From: Valencia hispanica
Lineage: Eukaryota; Chordata; Actinopteri; Cyprinodontiformes; Valenciidae
Assembly: GCA_963556495.2 (NCBI GenBank)
Contig: OY747712.1
Location: forward strand, 8,086,581-8,150,580
DNA: 64,000 bases
Reading direction: 5' to 3'
Part shown: positions 47,737 through 59,802 of the stretch, in pieces
How the letters are laid out: every line of letters begins with the position of its first letter
Numbering within the stretch: the first letter of the stretch is position 1
Program-made: the position numbers and the translations under genes
Notes under the pieces: generated by a model
Told to the model about the DNA's origin: nothing
Database searches by the model: none
Seen by the model: only the letters and a program-made list of their open reading frames with translations

Positions 47737-48103
47737 ACAAATCAGGGTCAGTTTGCACTTCAAATCGCATCCTCAGAGAAACAGTTGTTACTTCTGACTG
47801 CCTGACAGACGTTAAGTATGCCATCCATAGTAACTTTCTTCTTAATGCTGCTTGCAAGTGGGCAAACAATTGGGTCATGGTAGATTGCAAGAAACATGCA
47901 GCAGAAAAGCTTTTTGCCATGGCGTTGTCTTGAAGAAAGAAAGTCATGCTAGTTGGTAGTGTGTACTATTTAAATATACGAAGGTTTTCATGGAGTCTGT
48001 TTTTAGCAATATTAAAATCCTGAGGTAGTTCACTTTCCAGTCATATAAGATAACTCCACCATAATGTGTCTGACATAACTTAGCTTGAAAATTGGTAACA
48101 TTG

Positions 48104-48189
48104 CGACTCTGGTGGGACTCGAACCCACAACCTTTGAATTACACTTTTTGTCTAGAAGTCCAATGCGCTGTCCATTGCGCCACAGAGCC
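48104..48189 (-). tRNA. trnar-ucu: tRNA-Arg (UCU)
   Basis: Identical gene body; leader L1, trailer R2. Confidence 0.93.
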
Positions 48190-48556
48190 ACAAATCAGGG
48201 TCAGTGTGCGCTTCAAATCACATCCTCAGAGAAACAGTTGTTACTTCTGACTGCCTGACAGACATTAAGTATGCAATCCATAGTAACTTTCTTCTTAATG
48301 CTGCTTGCAAGTGCTCAAACATTTGGGTCATGGTAGATTGTAAGAAACATGCAGCAGAAAAGCTTTTTGCCATGGCGTTGTCTTGAAGAAAGAAAGTCAT
48401 GCTAGTTGGTATTGTGTACTATTTAAATATACGAAGGTTTTCATGGAGTCTGTTTTTAGCAATATTAAAATCCTGAGGTAGTTCACTTTCCAGTCATATA
48501 AGATAACTCCACCATAATGTGTCGGACATAAGTTAGTTTCAAAATTGGTAACATCG

Positions 48557-48642
48557 CGACTCTGGTGGGACTCGAACCCACAACCTTTGAATTACACTTT
48601 TTGTCTAGAAGTCCAATGCGCTGTCCATTGCGCCACAGTGCC
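48557..48642 (-). tRNA. trnar-ucu: tRNA-Arg (UCU), acceptor variant
   Basis: The 5' strand reads GGCACTG instead of GGCTCTG, giving an A4-A69 mismatch; the rest is reference. Leader L2, trailer R1. Member of a class repeated at 53949, 62058 and 63418. Confidence 0.75.
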
Positions 48643-49009
48643 ACAAATCAGGGTCAGTGTGCACTTCAAATCACATCCTCAGAGAAACAGTTGTTACTTC
48701 TGACTGCCTGACAGACATTAAGTATGCAATCCATAGTAACTTTCTTCTTAATGCTGCTTGCAAGTGCTCAAACATTTGGGTCATGGTAGATTGCAAGAAA
48801 CATGCAGCAGAAAAGCTTTTTGCCATGGCGTTGTCTTGAAGAAAGAAAGTCATGCTAGTTGTTAGTGTGTACTATTTAAATATACAAAGGTTTTCATGGA
48901 GTCTGTTTTTAGCAATATTAAAATCCTGAGGTAGTTCACTTTCCAGTCATATAAGATAACTCCACCATAATGTGTCGGACATAAGTTAGTTTAAAAATTG
49001 GTAACATCG

Positions 49010-49095
49010 TGACTCTGGTGGGACTCGAACCCACAACCTTTGAATTACACTTTTTGTCTAGAAGTCCAATGCGCTGTCCATTGCGCCACAGAGCC
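49010..49095 (-). tRNA. trnar-ucu: tRNA-Arg (UCU), A73
   Basis: Reference body apart from A73; leader L2, trailer R3. Confidence 0.9.
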
Positions 49096-49462
49096 ACAAA
49101 TCAGGGTCAGTGTGCACTTCAAATCACATCCTCAGAGAAACAGTTGTTACTTCTGACTGCCTGACAGACATTAAGTATGCAATCCAAAGTAACTTTCTTT
49201 TTAAAGTTGTTTGGAAGTGGTTAAACAATTGGGTCATGGTAGATTGCAAGAGACATGCAGCAGAAAAGCTTTTTGCCATGGCGTTGTCTTGAAGAAAGAA
49301 AGTCATGCTAGTTGGTATTGTGTACTATTTAAATATACGAAGGTTTTCATGGAGTCTGTTTTTAGCAATATTAAAATCCTGAGGTAGTTCACTTTCCAGT
49401 CATATAAGATAACTCCACCATAATGTGTCTGACATAACTTAGCTTGAAAATTGGTAACATTG

Positions 49463-49543
49463 CGACTTTGGTGGGACTCAACCACAACTTTGAATTACCT
49501 TTTTTTCTAGAAGTCCAATGCGCTGTCCATTGGCCACAGAGCC
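49463..49543 (-). pseudogene. tRNA-Arg(UCU) pseudogene with clustered deletions
   Basis: Single-base losses in the T arm (GACTCAACCACAACTTTG) and D arm (ATTGGCCACAG), and an extended T-run in the intron. The leader also lacks a base (AATCCATCC). The clustering may reflect consensus error. Confidence 0.7.
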
Positions 49544-49909
49544 ACAAATCAGGGTCAGTTTGCACTTCAAATCCATCCTCAGAGAAACAGTTGTTACTTC
49601 TGACTGCCTGACAGACATTAAGTATGCAATCCATAGTAACTTTCTTCTTAATGCTGCTTGCAAGTGCTCAAACATTTGGGTCATGGTAGATTGCAAGAAA
49701 CATGCAGCAGAAAAGCTTTTTGCCATGGCGTTGTCTTGAAGAAAGAAAGTCATGCTAGTTGGTAGTGTGTACTATTTAAATATACGAAGGTTTTCATGGA
49801 GTCTGTTTTTAGCAATATTAAAATCCTGAGGTAGTTCACTTTCCAGTCATATAAGATAACTCCACCATAATGTGTCTGACATAACTTAGCTTGAAAATTG
49901 GTAACATTG

Positions 49910-49995
49910 CGACTCTGGTGGGACTCGAACCCACAACCTTTGAATTACACTTTTTGTCTAGAAGTCCAATGCGCTGTCCATTGCGCCACAGAGCC
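49910..49995 (-). tRNA. trnar-ucu: tRNA-Arg (UCU)
   Basis: Identical gene body; leader L1, trailer R2. Confidence 0.93.
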
Positions 49996-50362
49996 ACAAA
50001 TCAGGGTCAGTGTGCGCTTCAAATCACATCCTCAGAGAAACAGTTGTTACTTCTGACTGCCTGACAGACATTAAGTATGCAATCCATAGTAACTTTCTTC
50101 TTAATGCTGCTTGCAAGTGCTCAAACATTTGGGTCATGGTAGATTGCAAGAAACATGCAGCAGAAAAGCTTTTTGCCATGGCGTTGTCTTGAAGAAAGAA
50201 AGTCATGCTAGTTGTTAGTGTGTACTATTTAAATATACAAAGGTTTTCATGGAGTCTGTTTTTAGCAATATTAAAATCCTGAGGTAGTTCACTTTCCAGT
50301 CATATAAGATAACTCCACCATAATGTGTCGGACATAAGTTAGTTTCAAAATTGGTAACATCG

Positions 50363-50448
50363 TGACTCTGGTGGGACTCGAACCCACAACCTTTGAATTA
50401 CACTTTTTGTCTAGAAGTCCAATGCGCTGTCCATTGCGCCACAGAGCC
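50363..50448 (-). tRNA. trnar-ucu: tRNA-Arg (UCU), A73
   Basis: Reference body apart from A73, with trailer R1 and leader L1, the reverse of the usual A73 flanks. Confidence 0.9.
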
Positions 50449-50677
50449 ACAAATCAGGGTCAGTGTGCGCTTCAAATCACATCCTCAGAGAAACAGTTGT
50501 TACTTCTGACTGCCTGACAGACATTAAGTATGCAATCCATAGTAACTTTCTTCTTAATGCTGCTTGCAAGTGGTCAAACAATTGGGTCATGGTCGATTGC
50601 AAGAAACATGCAGCAGAAAAGCTTTTTGCCATGGCTTTGTCTTGAAGAAAGAAAGTCATGCTAGTTGGTAGTGTGTA

Positions 50678-51101
50678 CTTTATAATTCTACGAAGGCTTT
50701 CGTATATTTACAAGTTGTTACCTGATCCTGACAGCATTAAGTATGCATCCATAGTAACTTTTCTTAAGTTGTTGCAAGTGGTCAAACAATTGGGTCATGG
50801 TAGATTGCAAGAACATGGAGCAAAAAACTTTTTGCCATGGCTTTGTCTTGAAAAGAGAGTACTGCTAGTTGGTAGTGTGTACTTCATAATTCTACGAAGG
50901 CTTTCATATATTTAATCACAGTTGTTACTCTGACTGCCTGACAGACATTAAGTATGCAATCCATAGTAACTTTCTTCTTAATGCTGCTTGCAAGTGGTCA
51001 AACAATTGGGTCATGGTCGATTGCAAGAAACATGCAGCAGAAAAGCTTTTTGCCATGGCTTTGTCTTGAAGAAAGAAAGTCATGCTAGTTGGTAGTGTGT
51101 A
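50678..51101. repeat. Pair of tRNA-less short units, first with many deletions
   Basis: Between 50710 and 50880 the first unit lacks at least a dozen single bases relative to the other pairs (for example CTGATCCTGACAGCATTAAG). The second unit is normal after about 50935. Confidence 0.8.
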
Positions 51102-51239
51102 CTATTTAAATATACAAAGGTTTTCATGGAGTCTGTTTTTAGCAATATAAAAATCCTGAGGTAGTTCACTTTCCAGTCATATAAGATAACTCCACGATAA
51201 TGTGTCTGACATAACTTAGCTTGAAAATATGCAACATCG

Positions 51240-51326
51240 CAACTTTGGTGGGACTCAAACCAACAATCTTTGAATTACCTCTTTTTATCTAGAAGTCCAA
51301 TGCGCTGTCCATTGTGCCACAGAGCC
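51240..51326 (-). pseudogene. tRNA-Arg(UCU) pseudogene, decayed class
   Basis: Type sequence of the decayed class, after a short-unit pair. Confidence 0.8.
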
Positions 51327-51693
51327 ACAAATCAGGGTCAGTTTGCACTTCAAATCGCATCCTCAGAGAAACAGTTGTTACTTCTGACTGCCTGACAGAC
51401 GTTAAGTATGCCATCCATAGTAACTTTCTTCTTAATGCTGCTTGCAAGTGGGCAAACAATTGGGTCATGGTAGATTGCAAGAAACATGCAGCAGAAAAGC
51501 TTTTTGCCATGGCGTTGTCTTGAAGAAAGAAAGTCATGCTAGTTGGTAGTGTGTACTATTTAAATATACAAAGGTTTTCACGGAGTCTGTTTTTAGCAAT
51601 ATTAAAATCCTGAGGTAGTTCACTTTCCAGTCATATAAGATAACTCCACCATAATGTGTCGGACATAAGTTAGTTTCAAAATTGGTAACATGG

Positions 51694-51779
51694 CGACTCT
51701 GGTGGGACTCGAACCCACAACCTTTGAATTACACTTTTTGTCTAGAAGTCCAATGCGCTGTCCATTGCGCCACAGAGCC
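51694..51779 (-). tRNA. trnar-ucu: tRNA-Arg (UCU)
   Basis: Identical gene body; leader L4-like (TTTTCACTTC), trailer R1. Confidence 0.93.
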
Positions 51780-52146
51780 ACAAATCAGGTGCAGTTTTCA
51801 CTTCAAATCACATCCTCAGAGAAACAGTTGTTACGTCTTACTGCCTGACAGACATTAAGTATGCAATCCAAAGTAACTTTCTTTTTAAAGTTGTTTGGAA
51901 GTGGTTAAACAATTGGGTCATGGTAGATTGCAAGAGACATGCAGCAGAAAAGCTTTTGGCCATGGCGTTGTCTTGAAGAAAGAAAGTCATGCTAGTTGGT
52001 ATTGTGTACTATTTAAATATACGAAGGTTTTCATGGAGTCTGTTTTTAGCAATATTAAAATCCTGAGGTAGTTCACTTTCCAGTCATATAAGATAACTCC
52101 ACCATAATGTGTCTGACATAACTTAGCTTGAAAATTGGTAACATTG

Positions 52147-52232
52147 CGACTCTGGTGGGACTCGAACCCACAACCTTTGAATTACACTTTTTGTCTAGAA
52201 GTCCAATGCGCTGTCCATTGCGCCACAGAGCC
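52147..52232 (-). tRNA. trnar-ucu: tRNA-Arg (UCU)
   Basis: Identical gene body; leader L1, trailer R2. Confidence 0.93.
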
Positions 52233-52599
52233 ACAAATCAGGGTCAGTGTGCGCTTCAAATCACATCCTCAGAGAAACAGTTGTTACTTCTGACTGCCTG
52301 ACAGACATTAAGTATGCAATCCATAGTAACTTTCTTCTTAATGCTGCTTGCAAGTGCTCAAACATTTGGGTCATGGTAGATTGCAAGAAACATGCAGCAG
52401 AAAAGCTTTTTGCCATGGCGTTGTCTTGAAGAAAGAAAGTCATGCTAGTTGGTAGTGTGTACTATTTAAATATACAAAGGTTTTCATGGAGTCTGTTTTT
52501 AGCAATATTAAAATCCTGAGGTAGTTCACTTTCCAGTCATATAAGATAACTCCACCATAATGTGTCGGACATAAGTTAGTTTAAAAATTGGTAACATCG

Positions 52600-52685
52600 T
52601 GACTCTGGTGGGACTCGAACCCACAACCTTTGAATTACACTTTTTGTCTAGAAGTCCAATGCGCTGTCCATTGCGCCACAGAGCC
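52600..52685 (-). tRNA. trnar-ucu: tRNA-Arg (UCU), A73
   Basis: Reference body apart from A73; leader L2, trailer R3. Positional twin of 40514 in the duplicated block. Confidence 0.9.
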
Positions 52686-52914
52686 ACAAATCAGGGTCAG
52701 TGTGCACTTCAAATCACATCCTCAGAGAAACAGTTGTTACTTCTCACTGCCTGACAGACATTAAGTATGCAATCCATAGTAACTTTCTTCTTAATGCTGC
52801 TTGCAAGTGGTCAAACAATTGGGTCATGGTCGATTGCAAGAAACATGCAGCAGAAAAGCTTTTTGCCATGGCTTTGTCTTGAAGAAAGAAAGTCATGCTA
52901 GTTGGTAGTGTGTA

Positions 52915-53357
52915 CTTTATAATTCTACGAAGGCTTTCGTATATTTAAACACAGTTGTTACGCCTGACTGCCTGACAGACATTAAGTATGCAATCCATAG
53001 TAACTTTCTTCTTAATGTTGCTTGCAAGTGGTCAAACAATTGGGTCATGGTAGATTGCAAGAAACATGGAGCAGAAAAACTTTTTGCCATGGCTTTGTCT
53101 TGAAGAAAGAGAGTACTGCTAGTTGGTAGTGTGTACTTCATAATTCTACGAAGGCTTTCATATATTTAATCACAGTTGTTACGTCTGACTGCCTGACAGA
53201 CATTAAGTATGCAATCCATAGTAACTTTCTTCTTAATGCTGCTTGCAAGTGGTCAAACAATTGGGTCATGGTCGATTGCAAGAAACATGCAGCAGAAAAG
53301 CTTTTTGCCATGGCTTTGTCTTGAAGAAAGAAAGTCATGCTAGTTGGTAGTGTGTAC
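52915..53357. repeat. Pair of tRNA-less short units
   Basis: Near-identical to the pair at 40829-41270, 12.1 kb to the left. Confidence 0.85.
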
Positions 53358-53494
53358 TATTTAAATATACAAAGGTTTTCATGGAGTCTGTTTTTAGCAA
53401 TATAAAAATCCTGAGGTAGTTCACTTTCCAGTCATATAAGATAACTCCACGATAATGTGTCTGACATAACTTAGCTTGAAAATATGCAACATCG

Positions 53495-53581
53495 CAAGTT
53501 TGGTGGGACTCAAACCAACAATCTTTGAATTACCTCTTTTTATCTAGAAGTCCAATGCGCTGTCCATTGTGCCACAGAGCC
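53495..53581 (-). pseudogene. tRNA-Arg(UCU) pseudogene, decayed class
   Basis: Decayed class with the CAAGTTTGG form also seen at 39154. Confidence 0.8.
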
Positions 53582-53948
53582 ACAAATCAGGGTCAGTTTG
53601 CACTTCAAATCGCATCCTCAGAGAAACAGTTGTTACTTCTGACTGCCTGACAGACGTTAAGTATGCCATCCATAGTAACTTTCTTCTTAATGCTGCTTGC
53701 AAGTGGGCAAACAATTGGGTCATGGTAGATTGCAAGAAACATGCAGCAGAAAAGCTTTTTGCCATGGCGTTGTCTTGAAGAAAGAAAGTCATGCTAGTTG
53801 GTAGTGTGTACTATTTAAATATACAAAGGTTTTCACGGAGTCTGTTTTTAGCAATATAAAAATCCTGAGGTAGTTCACTTTCCAGTCATATAAGATAAGT
53901 CCACCATAATGTGTCGGACATAAGTTAGTTTCAAAATTGGTAACATCG

Positions 53949-54034
53949 CGACTCTGGTGGGACTCGAACCCACAACCTTTGAATTACACTTTTTGTCTAG
54001 AAGTCCAATGCGCTGTCCATTGCGCCACAGTGCC
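53949..54034 (-). tRNA. trnar-ucu: tRNA-Arg (UCU), acceptor variant
   Basis: GGCACTG class as at 48557; leader L2, trailer R1. Confidence 0.75.
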
Positions 54035-54401
54035 ACAAATCAGGGTCAGTGTGCACTTCAAATCACATCCTCAGAGAAACAGTTGTTACTTCTGACTGCC
54101 TGACAGACATTAAGTATGCAATCCAAAGTAACTTTCTTTTTAAAGTTGTTTGGAAGTGGTTAAACAATTGGGTCATGGTAGATTGCAAGAGACATGCAGC
54201 AGAAAAGCTTTTTGCCATGGCGTTGTCTTGAAGAAAGAAAGTCATGCTAGTTGGTATTGTGTACTATTTAAATATACGAAGGTTTTCATGGAGTCTGTTT
54301 TTAGCAATATTAAAATCCTGAGGTAGTTCACTTTCCAGTCATATAAGATAACTCCACCATAATGTGTCTGACATAACTTAGCTTGAAAATTGGTAACATT
54401 G

Positions 54402-54466
54402 CGATTCTGGTGGGAATTACACTTTTTGTCTAGAAGTCCAATGCGCTGTCCATTGCGCCACAGGCC
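54402..54466 (-). pseudogene. tRNA-Arg(UCU) pseudogene, T arm deleted
   Basis: GCGATTCTGGTGGG jumps to AATTACACT, removing most of the T arm and the B box. The 5' end is also shortened (CAGGCC). The leader shows further small deletions up to about 54515. Confidence 0.8.
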
Positions 54467-54827
54467 ACAAATCAGGGTCAGTGCCTTAAATCACATCCTC
54501 AGAGAAACAGTTGACTTCTGACTGCCTGACAGACATTAAGTATGCAATCCATAGTAACTTTCTTCTTAATGCTGCTTGCAAGTGCTCAAACATTTGGGTC
54601 ATGGTAGATTGCAAGAAACATGCAGCAGAAAAGCTTTTTGCCATGGCGTTGTCTTGAAGAAAGAAAGTCATGCTAGTTGTTAGTGTGTACTATTTAAAAA
54701 TACAAAGGTTTTCACGGAGTCTGTTTTTAGCAATTTAAAAATCCTGAGGTAGTTCACTTTCCAGTCATATAAGATAAGTCCACCATAATGTGTCTGACCT
54801 AACTTAGCTTGAAAATTGGTAACATTG

Positions 54828-54913
54828 CGACTCTGGTGGGACTCGAACCCACAACCTTGGAATTACACTTTTTTTCTAGAAGTCCACTGCGCTGTCCATT
54901 GTGCCACAGAGCC
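54828..54913 (-). tRNA. trnar-ucu: tRNA-Arg (UCU), several point changes
   Basis: CCTTGG for CCTTTG in the variable region, CCACTGCG for CCAATGCG at the anticodon stem, decayed-type GTGCC D stem, and an A-rich intron. B box intact. Leader L1, trailer R2. Confidence 0.6.
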
Positions 54914-55142
54914 ACAAATCGGGGTCAGTGTGCGCTTCAAATCACATCCTCAGAGAAACAGTTGTTACTTCTGACTGCCTGACAGACATTAAGTATGCAA
55001 TCCATAGTAACTTTCTTCTTAATGCTGCTTGCAAGTGGTCAAACAATTGGGTCATGGTCGATTGCAAGAAACATGCAGCAGAAAAGCTTTTTGCCATGGC
55101 TTTGTCTTGAAGAAAGAAAGTCATGCTAGTTGGTAGTGTGTA

Positions 55143-55586
55143 CTTTATAATTCTACGAAGGCTTTCGTATATTTAAACACAGTTGTTACGCCTGACTGCC
55201 TGACAGACATTAAGTATGCAATCCATAGTAACTTTCTTCTTAATGTTGCTTGCAAGTGGTCAAACAATTGGGTCATGGTAGATTGCAAGAAACATGGAGC
55301 AGAAAAACTTTTTGCCATGGCTTTGTCTTGAAGAAAGAGAGTACTGCTAGTTGGTAGTGTGTACTTCATAATTCTACGAAGGCTTTCATATATTTAATCA
55401 CAGTTGTTACGTCTGACTGCCTGACAGACATTAAGTATGCAATCCATAGTAACTTTCTTCTTAATGCTGCTTGCAAGTGGTCAAACAATTGGGTCATGGT
55501 CGATTGCAAGAAACATGCAGCAGAAAAGCTTTTTGCCATGGCTTTGTCTTGAAGAAAGAAAGTCATGCTAGTTGGTAGTGTGTACT
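55143..55586. repeat. Pair of tRNA-less short units
   Basis: Last short-unit pair seen. Unlike most others it is followed by an A73 gene rather than a decayed pseudogene. Confidence 0.85.
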
Positions 55587-55722
55587 ATTTAAATATACAA
55601 AGGTTTTCACGGAGTCTGTTTTTAGCAATATAAAAATCCTGAGGTAGTTCACTTTCCAGTCATATAAGATAAGTCCACCATAATGTGTCGGACATAAGTT
55701 AGTTTAAAAATTGGTAACATCG

Positions 55723-55808
55723 TGACTCTGGTGGGACTCGAACCCACAACCTTTGAATTACACTTTTTGTCTAGAAGTCCAATGTGCTGTCCATTGCGCC
55801 ACAGAGCC
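55723..55808 (-). tRNA. trnar-ucu: tRNA-Arg (UCU), A73, D-stem variant
   Basis: Same class as 44930; leader L2, trailer R3. Confidence 0.75.
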
Positions 55809-56175
55809 ACAAATCAGGGTCAGTGTGCACTTCAAATCACATCCTCAGAGAAACAGTTGTTACTTCTGACTGCCTGACAGACATTAAGTATGCAATCCAT
55901 AGTAACTTTCTTCTTAATGCTGCTTGCAAGTGGTCAAACAATTGGGTCATGGTCGATTGCAAGAAACATGCAGCAGAAAAGCTTTTTGCCATGGCTTTGT
56001 CTTGAAGAAAGAAAGTCATGCTAGTTGGTAGTGTGTACTATTTAAATATACAAAGGTTTTCATGGAGTCTGTTTTTAGCAATATAAAAATCCTGAGGTAG
56101 TTCACTTTCCAGTCATATAAGATAACTCCACGATAATGTGTCTGACATAACTTAGCTTGAAAATATGCAACATCG

Positions 56176-56262
56176 CAACTTTGGTGGGACTCAAACCAAC
56201 AATCTTTGAATTACCTCTTTTTATCTAGAAGTCCAATGCGCTGTCCATTGTGCCACAGAGCC
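56176..56262 (-). pseudogene. tRNA-Arg(UCU) pseudogene, decayed class
   Basis: Opens the first higher-order repeat of the right end. Confidence 0.8.
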
Positions 56263-56629
56263 ACAAATCAGGGTCAGTTTGCACTTCAAATCGCATCCTC
56301 AGAGAAACAGTTGTTACTTCTGACTGCCTGACAGACGTTAAGTATGCCATCCATAGTAACTTTCTTCTTAATGCTGCTTGCAAGTGGGCAAACAATTGGG
56401 TCATGGTAGATTGCAAGAAACATGCAGCAGAAAAGCTTTTTGCCATGGCGTTGTCTTGAAGAAAGAAAGTCATGCTAGTTGGTAGTGTGTACTATTTAAA
56501 TATACAAAGGTTTTCACGGAGTCTGTTTTTAGCAATATAAAAATCCTGAGGTAGTTCACTTTCCAGTCATATAAGATAAGTCCACCATAATGTGTCTGAC
56601 ATAACTTAGCTTGAAAATTGGTAACATTG

Positions 56630-56715
56630 CGACTCTGGTGGGACTCGAACCCACAACCTTTGAATTACACTTTTTGTCTAGAAGTCCAATGCGCTGTCCA
56701 TTGCGCCACAGAGCC
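56630..56715 (-). tRNA. trnar-ucu: tRNA-Arg (UCU)
   Basis: Identical gene body; leader L1, trailer R2. Confidence 0.93.
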
Positions 56716-57082
56716 ACAAATCAGGGTCAGTGTGCGCTTCAAATCACATCCTCAGAGAAACAGTTGTTACTTCTGACTGCCTGACAGACATTAAGTATGC
56801 AATCCATAGTAACTTTCTTCTTAATGCTGCTTGCAAGTGCTCAAACATTTGGGTCATGGTAGATTGTAAGAAACATGCAGCAGAAAAGCTTTTTGCCATG
56901 GCGTTGTCTTGAAGAAAGAAAGTCATGCTAGTTGGTATTGTGTACTATTTAAATATACGAAGGTTTTCATGGAGTCTGTTTTTAGCAATATTAAAATCCT
57001 GAGGTAGTTCACTTTCCAGTCATATAAGATAACTCCACCATAATGTGTCGGACATAAGTTAGATTCAAAATTGGTAACATCG

Positions 57083-57168
57083 CGACTTTGGTGGGACTCG
57101 AAACCACAAACTTTGAATTACACTTTTTGTCTAGAAGTCCAATGCGCAGTCCATTGCGCCACAGAGCC
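57083..57168 (-). pseudogene. tRNA-Arg(UCU) variant, T stem broken
   Basis: Same three changes as 34548-34633, 22.5 kb away, with trailer AGATTCAAAATTGG. Confidence 0.65.
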
Positions 57169-57535
57169 ACAAATCAGGGTCAGTGTGCACTTCAAATCAC
57201 ATCCTCAGAGAAACAGTTGTTACTTCTGACTGCCTGACAGACATTAAGTATGCAATCCATAGTAACTTTCTTCTTAATGCTGCTTGCAAGTGCTCAAACA
57301 TTTGGGTCATGGTAGATTGCAAGAAACATGCAGCAGAAAAGCTTTTTGCCATGGCGTTGTCTTGAAGAAAGAAAGTCATGCTAGTTGTTAGTGTGTACTA
57401 TTTAAATATACAAAGGTTTTCATGGAGTCTGTTTTTAGCAATATTAAAATCCTGAGGTAGTTCACTTTCCAGTCATATAAGATAACTCCACCATAATGTG
57501 TCGGACATAAGTTAGTTTAAAAATTGGTAACATCG

Positions 57536-57621
57536 TGACTCTGGTGGGACTCGAACCCACAACCTTTGAATTACACTTTTTGTCTAGAAGTCCAATGTGC
57601 TGTCCATTGCGCCACAGAGCC
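57536..57621 (-). tRNA. trnar-ucu: tRNA-Arg (UCU), A73, D-stem variant
   Basis: C11-A24 mismatch class; leader L2, trailer R3. Confidence 0.75.
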
Positions 57622-57988
57622 ACAAATCAGGGTCAGTGTGCACTTCAAATCACATCCTCAGAGAAACAGTTGTTACGTCTGACTGCCTGACAGACATTAA
57701 GTATGCAATCCATAGTAACTTTCTTCTTAATGCTGCTTGCAAGTGCTCAAACAATTGGGTCATGGTCGATTGCAAGAAACATGCAGCAGAAAAGCTTTTT
57801 GCCATGGCTTTGTCTTGAAGAAAGAAAGTCATGCTAGTTGGTAGTGTGTACTATTTAAATATACAAAGGTTTTCATGGAGTCTGTTTTTAGCAATATAAA
57901 AATCCTGAGGTAGTTCACTTTCCAGTCATATAAGATAACTCCACGATAATGTGTCTGACATAACTTAGCTTGAAAATATGCAACATCG

Positions 57989-58075
57989 CAACTTTGGTGG
58001 GACTCAAACCAACAATCTTTGAATTACCTCTTTTTATCTAGAAGTCCAATGCGCTGTCCATTGTGCCACAGAGCC
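57989..58075 (-). pseudogene. tRNA-Arg(UCU) pseudogene, decayed class
   Basis: Type sequence of the class; second higher-order repeat, a three-monomer version. Confidence 0.8.
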
Positions 58076-58442
58076 ACAAATCAGGGTCAGTTTGCACTTC
58101 AAATCGCATCCTCAGAGAAACAGTTGTTACTTCTGACTGCCTGACAGACGTTAAGTATGCCATCCATAGTAACTTTCTTCTTAATGCTGCTTGCAAGTGG
58201 GCAAACAATTGGGTCATGGTAGATTGCAAGAAACATGCAGCAGAAAAGCTTTTTGCCATGGCGTTGTCTTGAAGAAAGAAAGTCATGCTAGTTGGTAGTG
58301 TGTACTATTTAAATATACAAAGGTTTTCACGGAGTCTGTTTTTAGCAATATAAAAATCCTGAGGTAGTTCACTTTCCAGTCATATAAGATAAGTCCACCA
58401 TAATGTGTCTGACATAACTTAGCTTGAAAATTGGTAACATTG

Positions 58443-58528
58443 CGACTCTGGTGGGACTCGAACCCACAACCTTTGAATTACACTTTTTGTCTAGAAGTCC
58501 AATGCGCTGTCCATTGCGCCACAGAGCC
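58443..58528 (-). tRNA. trnar-ucu: tRNA-Arg (UCU)
   Basis: Identical gene body; leader L1, trailer R2. Confidence 0.93.
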
Positions 58529-58895
58529 ACAAATCAGGGTCAGTGTGCGCTTCAAATCACATCCTCAGAGAAACAGTTGTTACTTCTGACTGCCTGACAG
58601 ACATTAAGTATGCAATCCATAGTAACTTTCTTCTTAATGCTGCTTGCAAGTGCTCAAACATTTGGGTCATGGTAGATTGCAAGAAACATGCAGCAGAAAA
58701 GCTTTTTGCCATGGCGTTGTCTTGAAGAAAGAAAGTCATGCTAGTTGTTAGTGTGTACTATTTAAATATACAAAGGTTTTCATGGAGTCTGTTTTTAGCA
58801 ATATTAAAATCCTGAGGTAGTTCACTTTCCAGTCATATAAGATAACTCCACCATAATGTGTCGGACATAAGTTAGTTTAAAAATTGGTAACATCG

Positions 58896-58981
58896 TGACT
58901 CTGGTGGGACTCGAACCCACAACCTTTGAATTACACTTTTTGTCTAGAAGTCCAATGCGCTGTCCATTGCGCCACAGAGCC
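58896..58981 (-). tRNA. trnar-ucu: tRNA-Arg (UCU), A73
   Basis: Reference body apart from A73; leader L2, trailer R3. Confidence 0.9.
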
Positions 58982-59348
58982 ACAAATCAGGGTCAGTGTG
59001 CACTTCAAATCACATCCTCAGAGAAACAGTTGTTACTTCTGACTGCCTGACAGACATTAAGTATGCAATCCATAGTAACTTTCTTCTTAATGCTGCTTGC
59101 AAGTGGTCAAACAATTGGGTCATGGTCGATTGCAAGAAACATGCAGCAGAAAAGCTTTTTGCCATGGCTTTGTCTTGAAGAAAGAAAGTCATGCTAGTTG
59201 GTAGTGTGTACTATTTAAATATACAAAGGTTTTCATGGAGTCTGTTTTTAGCAATATAAAAATCCTGAGGTAGTTCACTTTCCAGTCATATAAGATAACT
59301 CCACGATAATGTGTCTGACATAACTTAGCTTGAAAATATGCAACATCG

Positions 59349-59435
59349 CAACTTTGGTGGGACTCAAACCAACAATCTTTGAATTACCTCTTTTTATCTA
59401 GAAGTCCAATGCGCTGTCCATTGTGCCACAGAGCC
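59349..59435 (-). pseudogene. tRNA-Arg(UCU) pseudogene, decayed class
   Basis: Type sequence of the class; third higher-order repeat. Confidence 0.8.
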
Positions 59436-59802
59436 ACAAATCAGGGTCAGTTTGCACTTCAAATCGCATCCTCAGAGAAACAGTTGTTACTTCTGACTGC
59501 CTGACAGACGTTAAGTATGCCATCCATAGTAACTTTCTTCTTAATGCTGCTTGCAAGTGGGCAAACAATTGGGTCATGGTAGATTGCAAGAAACATGCAG
59601 CAGAAAAGCTTTTTGCCATGGCGTTGTCTTGAAGAAAGAAAGTCATGCTAGTTGGTAGTGTGTACTATTTAAATATACAAAGGTTTTCACGGAGTCTGTT
59701 TTTAGCAATATAAAAATCCTGAGGTAGTTCACTTTCCAGTCATATAAGATAAGTCCACCATAATGTGTCTGACATAACTTAGCTTGAAAATTGGTAACAT
59801 TG

